Positions 1 to 8,953 of a stretch of DNA of 28,564 nt are shown piece after piece. The number at the start of each line of letters is the position of its first letter. Within the stretch, counting starts at the first letter, position 1. This DNA is from an uncultured Pseudomonadota bacterium (lineage in GTDB: Bacteria; Myxococcota_A; Polyangia; HGW-17). The position numbers and the translations under genes are program-made. The stretch spans positions 1 through 28,564 of the forward strand of contig CALKWH010000173.1 in NCBI GenBank assembly GCA_938004375.1. The letters run 5' to 3'. The notes under the pieces are model-generated. The model saw only the letters and a list, made by a program, of their open reading frames with translations. It did no database searches and had not been told where the DNA came from.

Positions 1-20
1 ACACTACGCTCTTCCGATCT
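1..20 (+). other. Illumina P5/read-1 adapter remnant (not genomic)
   Basis: The first 20 bases match the 3' end of the Illumina TruSeq universal adapter (ACACGACGCTCTTCCGATCT) with one change, G to T at base 5. Genomic sequence starts at about base 21. The adapter cuts the first gene, so nothing can be said about its N-terminus. Confidence 0.95.
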
Positions 21-21
21 G

Positions 22-864
22 GGGTGGGAAACCGTGGCCCGGGCGGTGAAGGACGACGGGCTGCGGCTGGTGCTGATCACCAACGGCCTCCTGGTCACGC
101 CGCAGGTCTTTGACACCCTCGTCGCGCTCGACCCGTGGATCATCGGGGTGTCCCTGGACGGCGCCACCCCCGAGACCGTGCGGGCCATGCGCCGCGTCGA
201 CGGCCACGACCGGGTGATGGGGCTGTTGCGCGATCTGGTGGCCACCGGACACCCCCGGGTCAACGCCATCACCACGTTCTGCCGGTTGAACTTCCACGAG
301 TTCGACGCGCTGGCCGACCGTTTCCGCGCCTCGGGGATCACCTGGCAGGTGCAGATCGCCAACCCCGGCGGCGATCGCTTCACCGGCGACTGGTCGCTCT
401 CGGTGGACGAGTTCGCCACCTTCTGCGAGAAGGTCACCTGGCACCTCGAGCACGACCCGGACCTGTGGCTGTGCCCGATGGACGACTTCGGCTACCACCC
501 GCTCTCCGGGCACCTTGCGACCTACCACGCGCGCTTCCCCGGCTGCATGGCCGGGATCGCGGTCATCGGGATCCGCTCGGACGGCGCGGTGCTCCCGTGC
601 CTGTCGCTGGGGGACGAGTTCATCGTGGGCAACCTGCGCGAGACGCCGCTCGCCGAGCTCTGGAACGACGACGCGCGCTTCGAGCGCTTCCGGAACAAGC
701 GCCGCCACCTCACCGGCGCGTGTGATGCCTGCGCCTTCGCCGAGACCTGCCGCGGGGGCTGCACGGCCATGGCCGCGGCCAACACCGGCGCCTTCGGCGA
801 GAACGCCTACTGCCTGCGTGTCATCGAACAACGGCGATTGGTTTCAGAACTATTGGATTTTTAA
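22..864 (+). CDS. Radical SAM enzyme with C-terminal SPASM domain, 5' truncated
   Basis: This is the C-terminal 280 residues of a radical SAM enzyme. The open frame runs straight from the adapter junction (GWETVARAV...), so the N-terminal CxxxCxxC [4Fe-4S] motif is missing because the contig ends, not because of mutation. What is seen: TIM-barrel strands (LRLVLITNGLL, WIIGVSLDGA) and then a complete SPASM cysteine set. This set is CX12GX4C (GCMAGI...VLPC), then CX2CX5CX3C (CDACAFAETCRGGC), then a final AYC, seven cysteines in all. SPASM proteins carry two auxiliary [4Fe-4S] clusters, and family members modify ribosomal peptides, mature quinohemoprotein or sulfatase proteins, or make PQQ/mycofactocin-type products. 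No precursor peptide is visible downstream, and the upstream context is lost. The last codons are more AT-rich than the rest. The family call is firm; the substrate is unknown. Confidence 0.9.
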   Translation, partial: GWETVARAVKDDGLRLVLITNGLLVTPQVFDTLVALDPWIIGVSLDGATPETVRAMRRVDGHDRVMGLLRDLVATGHPRVNAITTFCRLNFHEFDALADRFRASGITWQVQIANPGGDRFTGDWSLSVDEFATFCEKVTWHLEHDPDLWLCPMDDFGYHPLSGHLATYHARFPGCMAGIAVIGIRSDGAVLPCLSLGDEFIVGNLRETPLAELWNDDARFERFRNKRRHLTGACDACAFAETCRGGCTAMAAANTGAFGENAYCLRVIEQRRLVSELLDF

Positions 865-894
865 GTTCGGTGGATGTCTTTCCAAAGAAACTAG

Positions 895-940
895 CCCCCT
901 GTAGCCAAGCGACCGTCCTCGGTCGCCAGGCTACGGGGGG
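895..940. terminator. Nested GC-rich hairpin between convergent genes
   Basis: An outer stem CCCCCTGTAGCC / GGCTACGGGGGG (one G-U pair) encloses an inner stem CGACCG-tcct-CGGTCG. It lies 31 bases after the radical SAM stop and 23 bases past the stop of the convergent lipoprotein, a position that suits a bidirectional terminator. There is no T-tract on either side, so factor-independent termination is uncertain. Confidence 0.55.
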
Positions 941-963
941 AGCCGTGAGCTCGCCGGACGCGC

Positions 964-2082
964 TCACTCGATGATCGAGTCGTCGTCGACGTCCAGCACC
1001 GTGTCGTCGTGGCCGGAGATGCCCGGGAGGATCTGCCAGGGGTGGTTCGAGTGGTTGACGTTGTTCCGAATCACCGAGTCGTCGATGTGGATCGTGCCGT
1101 CGTGGTTGTTGCTCACGAAGAAGATGGCCGCGCCGTAGGCGTTGACCTCGTTGTGCTCGATGGCCACGCCGCACAGCGTGAGCGTGAGGGTGTTCCCGTC
1201 GTTGTAGATCGCGCCGCCGGAGCCGCCGCCGGGGGTGCCCGCCTCGGCCGGGTTCCCGCCGTTCCCGATGGCCCGGTTGTACGAGAGCACGCTGTTGAGG
1301 ATGGTCCAGTTCACGCCGATGGAGGACACCGCGCCGCCGTTGGAGGCGACGTTGGCCAGGTCCTCGCGGCCGCCGAACGTGCTGTGCACCACGTACACGG
1401 GCCGGTCCTCGAACTGGTCGAACACGCGGATGGCGCCGCCGCCCACGTCGGGGCCGGTGGGGGACGCGGAGTTGCCGAAGAAGCGGCTGTTGATCACGCG
1501 GAAGCGGCCGCCGCGCACGAAGATGGCGCCGCCCCCGGCGGTCTCGGCGGGTTCGTTCTCGGCGTTGCCGTCGATAAAGGTCAGGTTCTGCACCGTGAGC
1601 CGCGGGTGGTCCTGATCGTTGCAGTGGGGGGTGGTCCAGACCTGGTCCGGATCGCAGGTGTTCATGTAAAGAATGCGCCGCCGGTCTCCGCCGGAGAGGG
1701 TCACCAGCCCGCCGCCGTCGAGCACGATCTCGGGGCCCGTGTCGTTGCGGATCTTCGCGGTCTGTTCGAGGACGATGGTCACCGGGTCGGGGCCGCAGTC
1801 GAAGGTGATGATCCCGCCCTGGGCGACCGCCTCCACCACGGCCGCGGAGGTGCAGGAGGCGGGGGTGCCGTCGCCGATGACCCGGGTGGGCGTGGCGGTG
1901 TCCGCGGGCAGGGCCTCCTCGGGGACGCCGCAGGCGCCGGCGGGGTTCCCGGGCGCGGGCAGGTCGTCGGTGATCTCGATGTAGTCGACGTCATAGTACC
2001 AGCCGCCACCGCCGCCGTCGTCGCAAGCGGTCAGCGCGGTCAGCGCGACGAGGGCCCCGGTGAGCGTCATCATTCGTTTCAT
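964..2082 (-). CDS. Exported lipoprotein with right-handed parallel beta-helix repeats
   Basis: A 372-residue protein. The start is the ATG at 2082, because AGGAG lies 7 nt upstream; a TTG two codons earlier lacks that spacing. The signal peptide ends in the lipobox LTAC (Cys20), followed by a Gly/Asp stretch. The mature part carries repeats of the polymorphic outer-membrane-protein/Pel1 type: GGGAIFVRGGRFRVINSRFFGNSA, GGGAIRVF...VVHSTFGG, NGGAVSS...ILNSVLSYN, GGAIYNDG...CGVAIEHN, GAAIFF...IDDSVIRNN. Each pairs a GGA(I/V) turn with a strand ending in an N-rich corner. This pattern is typical of cell-surface right-handed beta-helices. It is the last gene of the 964-3879 operon, 21 nt after the preceding gene. 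The ligand or substrate is unknown, and no pectate-lyase catalytic motif was recognised. Confidence 0.85.
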   Translation of the reverse strand: MKRMMTLTGALVALTALTACDDGGGGGWYYDVDYIEITDDLPAPGNPAGACGVPEEALPADTATPTRVIGDGTPASCTSAAVVEAVAQGGIITFDCGPDPVTIVLEQTAKIRNDTGPEIVLDGGGLVTLSGGDRRRILYMNTCDPDQVWTTPHCNDQDHPRLTVQNLTFIDGNAENEPAETAGGGAIFVRGGRFRVINSRFFGNSASPTGPDVGGGAIRVFDQFEDRPVYVVHSTFGGREDLANVASNGGAVSSIGVNWTILNSVLSYNRAIGNGGNPAEAGTPGGGSGGAIYNDGNTLTLTLCGVAIEHNEVNAYGAAIFFVSNNHDGTIHIDDSVIRNNVNHSNHPWQILPGISGHDDTVLDVDDDSIIE

Positions 2083-2103
2083 GAGCAAACTCCTGGGAAG
2101 TTG

Positions 2104-2619
2104 TCACAGCGGCTCGAGGCCGGACACCATGCGCTCGTAATCGGGGGCGACCACGCAGGTCCCGGGCGTCTTCGCCTCGCAGGTGAAGTTCACCAGCACG
2201 AACTGGTCGTTCAGGAAGAAGAACAGGAACTCGACCTGGTGGGTGCGCGTGCGGGCGGTGAGGCGCACGGCGTCGGCGCCCGCGACCTTCGTCGGCTTGG
2301 GCGCGTCGAGGGTGAGCTTGCGGGCGGCGGCGATCTTCTTCACGGCCTCGGTCCAGGTGGCCAGCGTGTCGGCCGGTTTCTTCGGGGTCGCCGTGATCAC
2401 GATGCGGGCGCCGGCCGGGTGGTACCAGTGCACGCTCTGGGGCAGGTAGGCGTTGGGCTCGGCCGACAGCCAGTTCCGGGGGAAGGGCACCCGCAGTTTG
2501 GCCGCCTTGATGGTGACCGGCCCGGGGCGCACCTGGGCGCCGGCCGGACAGGCGGCGGCGAGCGCCACGGCGAGCATTCCCGTGAAGATCAGGCGCGATA
2601 GGAGAAGGCGGGGGCCCAT
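2104..2619 (-). CDS. Small exported protein, PsbP/DcrB (DUF1795)-like fold suspected
   Basis: A 171-residue protein with an N-terminal signal peptide (two Arg, hydrophobic run LIFTGMLAVALAAA, likely cleavage after PAGA). The remaining 140 or so residues follow the pattern of small periplasmic PsbP/DcrB-like domains: a strand with PFPRNW, then ARIVITATPKK, a central amphipathic helix (ATWTEAVKKIAAARKLTL), then strands VRLTARTR and VEFLFFFLNDQFVLVNFTC, and a closing helix. Two cysteines near the C-terminus (FTCEAKTPGTC) could form a disulfide in the periplasm. The ATG at 2619 has no clear Shine-Dalgarno, so the start is provisional; an in-frame ATG 14 codons on would still leave a signal peptide. 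It sits 48 nt after the aminotransferase gene and 21 nt before the beta-helix lipoprotein. The fold assignment is inferred from pattern only. Confidence 0.7.
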   Translation of the reverse strand: MGPRLLLSRLIFTGMLAVALAAACPAGAQVRPGPVTIKAAKLRVPFPRNWLSAEPNAYLPQSVHWYHPAGARIVITATPKKPADTLATWTEAVKKIAAARKLTLDAPKPTKVAGADAVRLTARTRTHQVEFLFFFLNDQFVLVNFTCEAKTPGTCVVAPDYERMVSGLEPL

Positions 2620-2667
2620 GGGGCCACGGTAGGCGAATCAGGCGTGGGCGTCAAGCTGTGCGGGCTG

Positions 2668-3879
2668 CTAGGCGTCAACGGCGACGGCGTCGAGGTCGCC
2701 GGCCATGACCTGGCCGGCCTCGCGGCGGGCGCGGAAGAGCACGAACTGCAGCGTGTTGACGAAGCTCTGGAGCATCTCGTCGTTGAGGTCGCCCATGTTG
2801 GCGATCTGGAAGTAGCGGTCCGAGAGGACGCCCTTGCACCCGTAGATGATGAACCCGTAGCCCTTCATGCGCTCGTAGAGCTCGGCGAAGGAGATGTACT
2901 CGGGCACCTCGACGATGGTGAGGGACGAGGAGCGTTGGCCCTTCACGTCGAGGAGCTTCAGGCCCATGCCGGCGAAGGCCTCGCGCAGGAAGGTGTTGCG
3001 GGCCCGGTAGAGCTCCCAGCGGCTCTCGACGCCGTCCTCGAGCAGCTCGTCCACGGCCGCGTCCAGGGCGAAGAAGCCGTTGACCGCGGGGGTGAACGGG
3101 GTGAGCTCCTCCTCGATGGCGTACTTGCGGTAGCGCTTGAGGTCCAGGTAGTACACGCGGGGGCGGACCTTGTCGATGACCTTCCAGGCGCGGTCGTTGA
3201 CGCACACGAAGGCGACGCCGGCGATGGCCTGCATGGCCTTGTTCGCCGAGCTCAGGCAGATGTCGATGTTGTCGCGCACCACGTCGAGGTCCTCGGCGCC
3301 CAGGGAAGACACCGCGTCGACCAGCAGCAGGCGGTCGTGGCGGCGGCACAGCGCGCCGATCTCGCCGATGGGGTTGATCAGGCCCACGGAGGTCTCGTGG
3401 TGGGCCATCATCACCGCGCAGATCTCGGGGTCGGCGGCCAGCTTCGCCTCGACGGCGGCCACGTCCATGGGGTTGCACCAGCCGAAGTCCAGCACCTCGA
3501 GGTTCAGCCGGTGCACCTGGGCCACCTCGCGGTAGCGCTCGCCGAAGGCGCCGTTGATCAGCACCAGGATCTTCTTGTCCTCGGGGATGGTGGAGGAGAT
3601 GGTCGCCTCGATGCCCGAGGTGCCCGAGCCCGTGATCAGCACGACCTCGTGGCGCTCGTCGCCGCGGAACACCTTCTTCAGTTTGGCGCGCAGCGAGCGA
3701 ACCATCACGGCGAAGTCGGCGTCGCGGTGGCAGGTGTCGTGGTGCACGAGGGCGGCCTTCACCCGCGGGGTGGTCAGCACGGGACCGGGGTTCAGCAGCA
3801 CGTAGCCCGGGGTCTCCTTGTAGTTCAGGATGCCCTTGATGTAGTTCAACACGCGCGCGCTGTTCTTCAGGTTCTCCAT
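2668..3879 (-). CDS. phnW: PhnW-like class V aminotransferase (2-aminoethylphosphonate:pyruvate transaminase family)
   Basis: A 403-residue PLP enzyme. The start is the ATG at 3879, preceded by AAAGGAA at proper spacing; an upstream in-frame extension of nine codons has no ribosome site. Family features in order: LLNPGPVLTT near residue 28; a D-T-C-H-R-D block at 48-53, as in PhnW; GSGTSGIEATIS at 84-95 (phosphate binding); HETSVG at 161-166; VDAVSSLGA with Asp188 contacting the PLP nitrogen; and SSANKAMQ with the Schiff-base Lys214. The SANK motif is the PhnW form. PhnW converts 2-aminoethylphosphonate and pyruvate to phosphonoacetaldehyde and alanine. No phnX, phnA/phnY or phosphonate transporter lies nearby, so a related alpha-oxo-acid/alanine-glyoxylate type activity remains possible. 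It is first in an operon with two exported proteins, behind a predicted sigma-54 promoter. Confidence 0.75.
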   Translation of the reverse strand: MENLKNSARVLNYIKGILNYKETPGYVLLNPGPVLTTPRVKAALVHHDTCHRDADFAVMVRSLRAKLKKVFRGDERHEVVLITGSGTSGIEATISSTIPEDKKILVLINGAFGERYREVAQVHRLNLEVLDFGWCNPMDVAAVEAKLAADPEICAVMMAHHETSVGLINPIGEIGALCRRHDRLLLVDAVSSLGAEDLDVVRDNIDICLSSANKAMQAIAGVAFVCVNDRAWKVIDKVRPRVYYLDLKRYRKYAIEEELTPFTPAVNGFFALDAAVDELLEDGVESRWELYRARNTFLREAFAGMGLKLLDVKGQRSSSLTIVEVPEYISFAELYERMKGYGFIIYGCKGVLSDRYFQIANMGDLNDEMLQSFVNTLQFVLFRARREAGQVMAGDLDAVAVDA

Positions 3880-3950
3880 GAGCGGTTCCTTTCGTGCGGA
3901 AGCCAAGGCCGGGAGGACTTTCCCCGTCCGCCGGACTTGGCGCCCAGTGC

Positions 3951-3967
3951 TGCATCACCCGTGCCAG
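3951..3967 (-). promoter_or_regulatory. Predicted sigma-54 (-24/-12) promoter of the phnW-like operon
   Basis: On the minus strand the sequence is CTGGCACGGGTGATGCA. The sigma-54 consensus is YTGGCACG-N4-TTGCW, with GG and GC separated by exactly 10 bases. All of the -24 element matches, and the -12 element differs only in its first T. The predicted transcription start, near 3940, lies about 60 nt before the ATG at 3879. A-rich sequence at 4014-4021 and dyads at 4095-4145 sit upstream, where IHF and an enhancer-binding protein would be expected. Confidence 0.6.
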
Positions 3968-4015
3968 ATCCGCTTCGCCATCACCCAATACTTTATTTTC
4001 TCATGAAATTCACAA

Positions 4016-4030
4016 AAAAAACCTTGTACA
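4016..4030. repeat. 15-nt motif AAAAAACCTTGTACA, copy 1
   Basis: An exact 15-base match to 18211-18225, also intergenic. On the minus strand it reads TGTACAAGGTTTTTT, and both copies lie downstream of the 3' end of a minus-strand transcript. Here the T run is eight long and is preceded by a short CCTT/AAGG stem. This copy is also the AT-rich stretch upstream of the sigma-54 promoter. Confidence 0.5.
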
Positions 4031-4039
4031 ACCTGAAGG

Positions 4040-4064
4040 AAAAACAGTTGCACCCGTGCGCAAC
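4040..4064 (-). terminator. Rho-independent terminator of the cutA-rnhA operon
   Basis: On the minus strand GTTGCGC-ACGG-GTGCAAC forms a 7-bp stem (one G-U pair) with a 4-nt loop, followed by TGTTTTT. It lies 86 nt after the rnhA stop and upstream of the predicted sigma-54 promoter, so it would separate the two minus-strand operons. Confidence 0.6.
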
Positions 4065-4094
4065 CGATCACCAAGTCGTGAAAACCTTCGCGAT

Positions 4095-4109
4095 TGACGG
4101 AATCCGTCA
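4095..4109. promoter_or_regulatory. Perfect inverted repeat TGACGGA-A-TCCGTCA
   Basis: Seven-base arms with a one-base centre, located about 155 bp upstream of the predicted sigma-54 start at 3940. It is a candidate operator or enhancer-binding site. No regulator family is recognised from the motif. Confidence 0.45.
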
Positions 4110-4125
4110 GGAAAAGTGTCAAATC

Positions 4126-4145
4126 TCTGACACCCGGGTGTCAGA
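4126..4145. promoter_or_regulatory. Perfect 20-bp palindrome TCTGACACCCGGGTGTCAGA
   Basis: A fully self-complementary 20-mer with a third half-site GTGTCA at 4116-4121, starting 4 bases past the rnhA stop. Two readings are possible: the terminal hairpin of the rnhA transcript (weak, with TTTT only further on) or a TGACA-N6-TGTCA operator upstream of the sigma-54 promoter. The extra half-site and the second dyad at 4095 favour an operator. Confidence 0.5.
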
Positions 4146-4149
4146 TTGG

Positions 4150-4593
4150 TCAGCCCATTTTTTGATATTCGTCTGTGGTGGCGCGGGCGACGATGGCGGC
4201 GCGGGCCAGGCGATCGGCGAGCTCATTGCCCTCATGGCCGGCGTGACCCTCGATCTTGATGAGCTTCAGGCGGGGGAACTCCCGGACCTTGCGCCTCAGT
4301 TCGGCCACCAGCTCGGTGTTGGCCTTGGCCTTCCAGTTCTGGGTGAGCAGGCCCAGGGCGTAGGCGGAGTCGCTGTAGAGGTGGACGGGGCGCGACGGAT
4401 CGCGGATGGCCTCGAGGGCGCGCAGGATGGCGGTGAGCTCGGCGATGTTGTTGGTGCAGGCGTCGCCGAGCCAGCCCGAGATGGTGCGCTGGTTGCCGCC
4501 CGCGCGCAGCACGACGCCGTAGCCGCCGGGGCCGGGGTTCCCCGAGCAGGCGCCGTCGGTGAAAACGATGATGGGATCGGAGATCGGGGGCAC
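4150..4593 (-). CDS. rnhA: Ribonuclease HI
   Basis: A 147-residue RNase HI, which cleaves the RNA strand of RNA-DNA hybrids in the cytoplasm. The DEDD active site is complete: Asp13 in FTDGACSGNPGPGGYG, Glu52 in NNIAELTAIL, Asp75 in YSDSAY, and Asp127 in GNELADRLAR. The flexible-loop histidine is His120 (GHAGHEGN). The basic-protrusion region is short (NWKAKANTELVAELRR). The start is a GTG at 4593, placed one base after the TGA of the cyclophilin gene, with GGGGGAG six bases upstream inside that gene's end. This indicates translational coupling. It is the last gene of the operon that begins with cutA. The length matches the family. Confidence 0.95.
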   Translation of the reverse strand: MPPISDPIIVFTDGACSGNPGPGGYGVVLRAGGNQRTISGWLGDACTNNIAELTAILRALEAIRDPSRPVHLYSDSAYALGLLTQNWKAKANTELVAELRRKVREFPRLKLIKIEGHAGHEGNELADRLARAAIVARATTDEYQKMG

Positions 4594-4594
4594 G

Positions 4595-5074
4595 TCAGCT
4601 CCCCCGGACGGTGACCTTCATCTCCACGCGCTCGCGGGGCATGTCCTTGGAGTTGCGGTCGAGCTCGGCGATCTGGTCCACGACCTCCATGCCGGAGACG
4701 ACCTTGCCGAACACGGTGTACTGCCCGTTGAGGAACTTGGAGTCGGCGTGGCAGATGAAGAACTGGGAGCCCGCGCTGTCGGGATCCGACGAGCGCGCCA
4801 TGGAGAGGATGCCGCGCACGTGGCTGACGTCGTTGAACTCGGCCTTGACGTTCCAGCCGGGGCCGCCGGTGCCGGGGACGCCACGGGCGTTGGGCTTGGA
4901 GTTGGGGCAGCCGCCCTGGATCATGAAGCCCGGGATCACGCGGTGGAAGATGGTGCCGTCGTAGAAGCCGCTCTCGGCGAGCTTGAGGAAGTTGGCCACG
5001 TGGTTGGGGGCCTTGTCGGGGAAGAACTCCAGCACGATGTCGCCGAAGTTGGTGGAGATGACAGCCTGTTTCAT
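4595..5074 (-). CDS. Cyclophilin-type peptidyl-prolyl cis-trans isomerase
   Basis: A 159-residue single-domain cyclophilin. Core residues are present: FHRVIPGFMIQGG (catalytic Arg, Phe and Gln), RGILSMARSSDPDSAGSQFFICHADSKFLNGQYTVFGKVVSGMEVVD. There is no signal peptide, so it is probably cytoplasmic. The hydrophobic pocket keeps Phe (QFFI), but the position that is Trp in human CypA lies in the KFLNGQYTVFG segment, where this protein has Leu/Asn; bacterial cyclophilins often differ there and bind cyclosporin weakly. The start ATG has AAGGAAA upstream. It lies 24 nt after transketolase and 1 nt before rnhA. Confidence 0.93.
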   Translation of the reverse strand: MKQAVISTNFGDIVLEFFPDKAPNHVANFLKLAESGFYDGTIFHRVIPGFMIQGGCPNSKPNARGVPGTGGPGWNVKAEFNDVSHVRGILSMARSSDPDSAGSQFFICHADSKFLNGQYTVFGKVVSGMEVVDQIAELDRNSKDMPRERVEMKVTVRGS

Positions 5075-5098
5075 GGGTACTTTCCTTTCTGAGGTGGA

Positions 5099-7039
<1,941 letters not shown>

Positions 7040-7060
7040 GAGGGCTCCTGGGAAAAGGGG

Positions 7061-8470
7061 TTAGGCCTCCGGCGGCCGCGCGACGAGCCGCGCGTGCTCC
7101 TCGAAGTACTGCCGGGTGAGGGACAGCACCTTGGGCGCGAGCATACACAGGGCGAGCAGGTTCGGCAAGGCCATGAACGTGATGGCCATGTCCGCGAAGC
7201 CCCACACGAGCTTCATCGACTGCACGGCGCCCACGAAGATGACGACGGAGAACACGATGCGGTAGGCCAGCACGGCCCGCGGGTGATCGAACAGGAAGGT
7301 CACCGCGCGGTCGCCGTAGTAGGACCACGAGATGGCCGTGGAGAGCGCGAACAGCACGGTGGAGATGGCCACCACCTGCGTGCCGAGCCACCCCAGCCCC
7401 ACGGGGTCGAGCCCGCTCTCGAACGACCGCGTGGTGAGCACCGCGCCGTCGAGGACCGGCTTCAAACCCGTGGCGTCCGGGACGTTCAGCCCGCCGACCA
7501 CGATGACCAGGGAGGTGAGCGTGCAGATCAGCACGGTGTCGATGAACGGCTCGAGCATGGAGACCAGGCCCTCGCGCACGGCGTACGGGGTCTGCGCGGC
7601 GGCGTGGGCGATGGGCGCGCTGCCCTGCCCGGCCTCGTTGGAGTAGAGCCCGCGCTTGATGCCCCAGATCACGGCGGCGATGAAGCCGCCCTTGAGCGCG
7701 GCCTCGCCGGTGAAGGCGTCGCGGAAGATCAGCGCGAAGGCGGGGCCGACCCGGTCGTGGTTGACCAGCAGCACGGCCACGCCGCCCAGGATGTAGAACG
7801 CGGCCATCAAGGGCACCAGCTTCGAGGCCACCGCGCCGATGCGGCGGATGCCGCCCACGATGACCAGAAAGACCAGCGCGGCAATGACCAGCCCCGAGGC
7901 CCAGGTGGGGATCCCGTAGGCGCCGTCGAGGGCCTGGGCCATGGAGTTGGACTGGGGCATGTTGCCGGTGCCGAACGAGCAGATCACCGTCCCGACGGCG
8001 AACATCACGGCCAGGACCGTGGCCGCGCGGCCCAGGCGCGGGCCCAGCCCCTTCTTGATGTAATACATCGGGCCGCCGGCGACCATCCCGGCGGAGTCGG
8101 TCTCGCGGTAGTGCAGTGCCAGCGTGCACTCGGCGTACTTGAGCGCCATGCCCAGAAAGCCGGTCATCCAGATCCAGAACGCCGCGCCGGGGCCGCCCCA
8201 GGCGATGGCCGTGGCCACGCCCGCGATGTTGCCGATGCCGACGGTGGCCGAGAGGGCCGCCGACAGCGCCTGGAAGTGCGTGATGTCGCCGGGCTCCCCG
8301 GGCTGGTGGAACTTCCCCGACACCACCTGCACCGCCAGACCGAACTTGCGGAACTGGATCGCCTTGAGCAGCACGGTGAAGAGGATGCCCACCGGGATCA
8401 GCAGGGCCAGCAGAATCGTGGGACCGACGGTGTCGTTGTAGTAGTGGATGAATCGCTCGAAGGCGTGCAT
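7061..8470 (-). CDS. Alanine/glycine:cation symporter family protein (AGCS)
   Basis: A 469-residue integral membrane transporter of the AGCS family (AlsT/AgcS/DagA type), which takes up alanine or glycine with Na+ or H+. Family signatures: the N-terminal segment TILLALLIPVGILFTVLL, then FQALSAALSATVGIGNIAGVATAIAWGGPGAAFWIWMTGFLGMALKYAE, GGPMYYIKKGLG, and NEAGQGSAPIAHAAA, the conserved central motif. About 10-11 hydrophobic segments can be counted, so it is full length. The start ATG has GGAG five bases upstream. It is second in the operon, 19 nt after cutA and 21 nt before tkt. The substrate (alanine or glycine) cannot be told from the sequence. Confidence 0.93.
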   Translation of the reverse strand: MHAFERFIHYYNDTVGPTILLALLIPVGILFTVLLKAIQFRKFGLAVQVVSGKFHQPGEPGDITHFQALSAALSATVGIGNIAGVATAIAWGGPGAAFWIWMTGFLGMALKYAECTLALHYRETDSAGMVAGGPMYYIKKGLGPRLGRAATVLAVMFAVGTVICSFGTGNMPQSNSMAQALDGAYGIPTWASGLVIAALVFLVIVGGIRRIGAVASKLVPLMAAFYILGGVAVLLVNHDRVGPAFALIFRDAFTGEAALKGGFIAAVIWGIKRGLYSNEAGQGSAPIAHAAAQTPYAVREGLVSMLEPFIDTVLICTLTSLVIVVGGLNVPDATGLKPVLDGAVLTTRSFESGLDPVGLGWLGTQVVAISTVLFALSTAISWSYYGDRAVTFLFDHPRAVLAYRIVFSVVIFVGAVQSMKLVWGFADMAITFMALPNLLALCMLAPKVLSLTRQYFEEHARLVARPPEA

Positions 8471-8489
8471 GCCCGCTCCGTTCCCGGTC

Positions 8490-8813
8490 CTATGACACGG
8501 CGCTCTCGACCCAGGCCACGAAGTCGGCGTTGCCCCAGACCACGGGCAGCGCGATGAGCTCGGGCACCTGGTACGGGTGCATGGACCGCACCGCCTGCTC
8601 GAGCTGGGGCAGCAGGTGGCGCCCGGTCTTGATGACGCACAGGGACTCCGCCGCGGTCTGGAAGGCCCCCTGCCAGAAGAACTGGGACTGCACAGCCGGC
8701 ACCACGTTGACGCAGGCGCACAACTTCAGCGCCAGCAACCGGTCGGCGATGGCCTCGGCACAGGCGGGATCGGGGGTCGTCATCAGGACCACGACGGGTT
8801 CGAAGGTCGACAT
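8490..8813 (-). CDS. cutA: CutA1 divalent-cation tolerance protein
   Basis: A 107-residue CutA1, a small trimeric ferredoxin-like-fold protein linked to copper tolerance in E. coli; its molecular role is unsettled. Family features: VLMTTPDPACAEAIADRLLALKLCACVNVVPAVQSQFFWQG near the N-terminus, ESLCVIKT, and the hallmark HPYQVPELIALPVVWGNADFVAWV. It has no signal peptide. GGAGG lies ten bases before the ATG. It is the first gene of the operon that continues with the symporter, tkt, cyclophilin and rnhA, behind the predicted promoter at 8846-8875. Confidence 0.95.
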   Translation of the reverse strand: MSTFEPVVVLMTTPDPACAEAIADRLLALKLCACVNVVPAVQSQFFWQGAFQTAAESLCVIKTGRHLLPQLEQAVRSMHPYQVPELIALPVVWGNADFVAWVESAVS

Positions 8814-8845
8814 CGGGCGGGGCCTCCGGGAAAAAGTTCGCGCGC

Positions 8846-8875
8846 ATTATGCCCCAACCGGGGTCAAGGAATCAA
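8846..8875 (-). promoter_or_regulatory. Sigma-70-like promoter for the cutA operon
   Basis: On the minus strand TTGATT (-35), an 18-base spacer and CATAAT (-10, five of six consensus bases). The predicted start, near 8839, gives a leader of about 25 nt to cutA. It is divergent from, and only 15 bp away from, the tRNA promoter. Confidence 0.45.
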
Positions 8876-8890
8876 CCCGGCATTTTCCGA

Positions 8891-8919
8891 TTGACAATCT
8901 CCCGAAACCTCATTAGATC
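8891..8919 (+). promoter_or_regulatory. Sigma-70-like promoter for tRNA-Leu
   Basis: A perfect -35 TTGACA, a 17-base spacer and TAGATC as -10, followed by a GC-rich discriminator with the dyad TGCAC/GTGCA at 8921-8938. The tRNA begins about 28 bases after the predicted start. A GC-rich discriminator is typical of stringently controlled stable-RNA promoters. The same TAGAT -10 box recurs at 21845 and 16017. Confidence 0.55.
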
Positions 8920-8953
8920 ATGCACGCCCCCCGGTGCACAGCGCCGCGGGCCC

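Noticed and set aside
3971..4040. Sigma-70 promoter for the phnW-like gene in the AT-rich leader
   Set aside because: Candidate boxes (TTGTAC/TTTCAT, TTGTGA/AGTATT) match poorly compared with the sigma-54 element.
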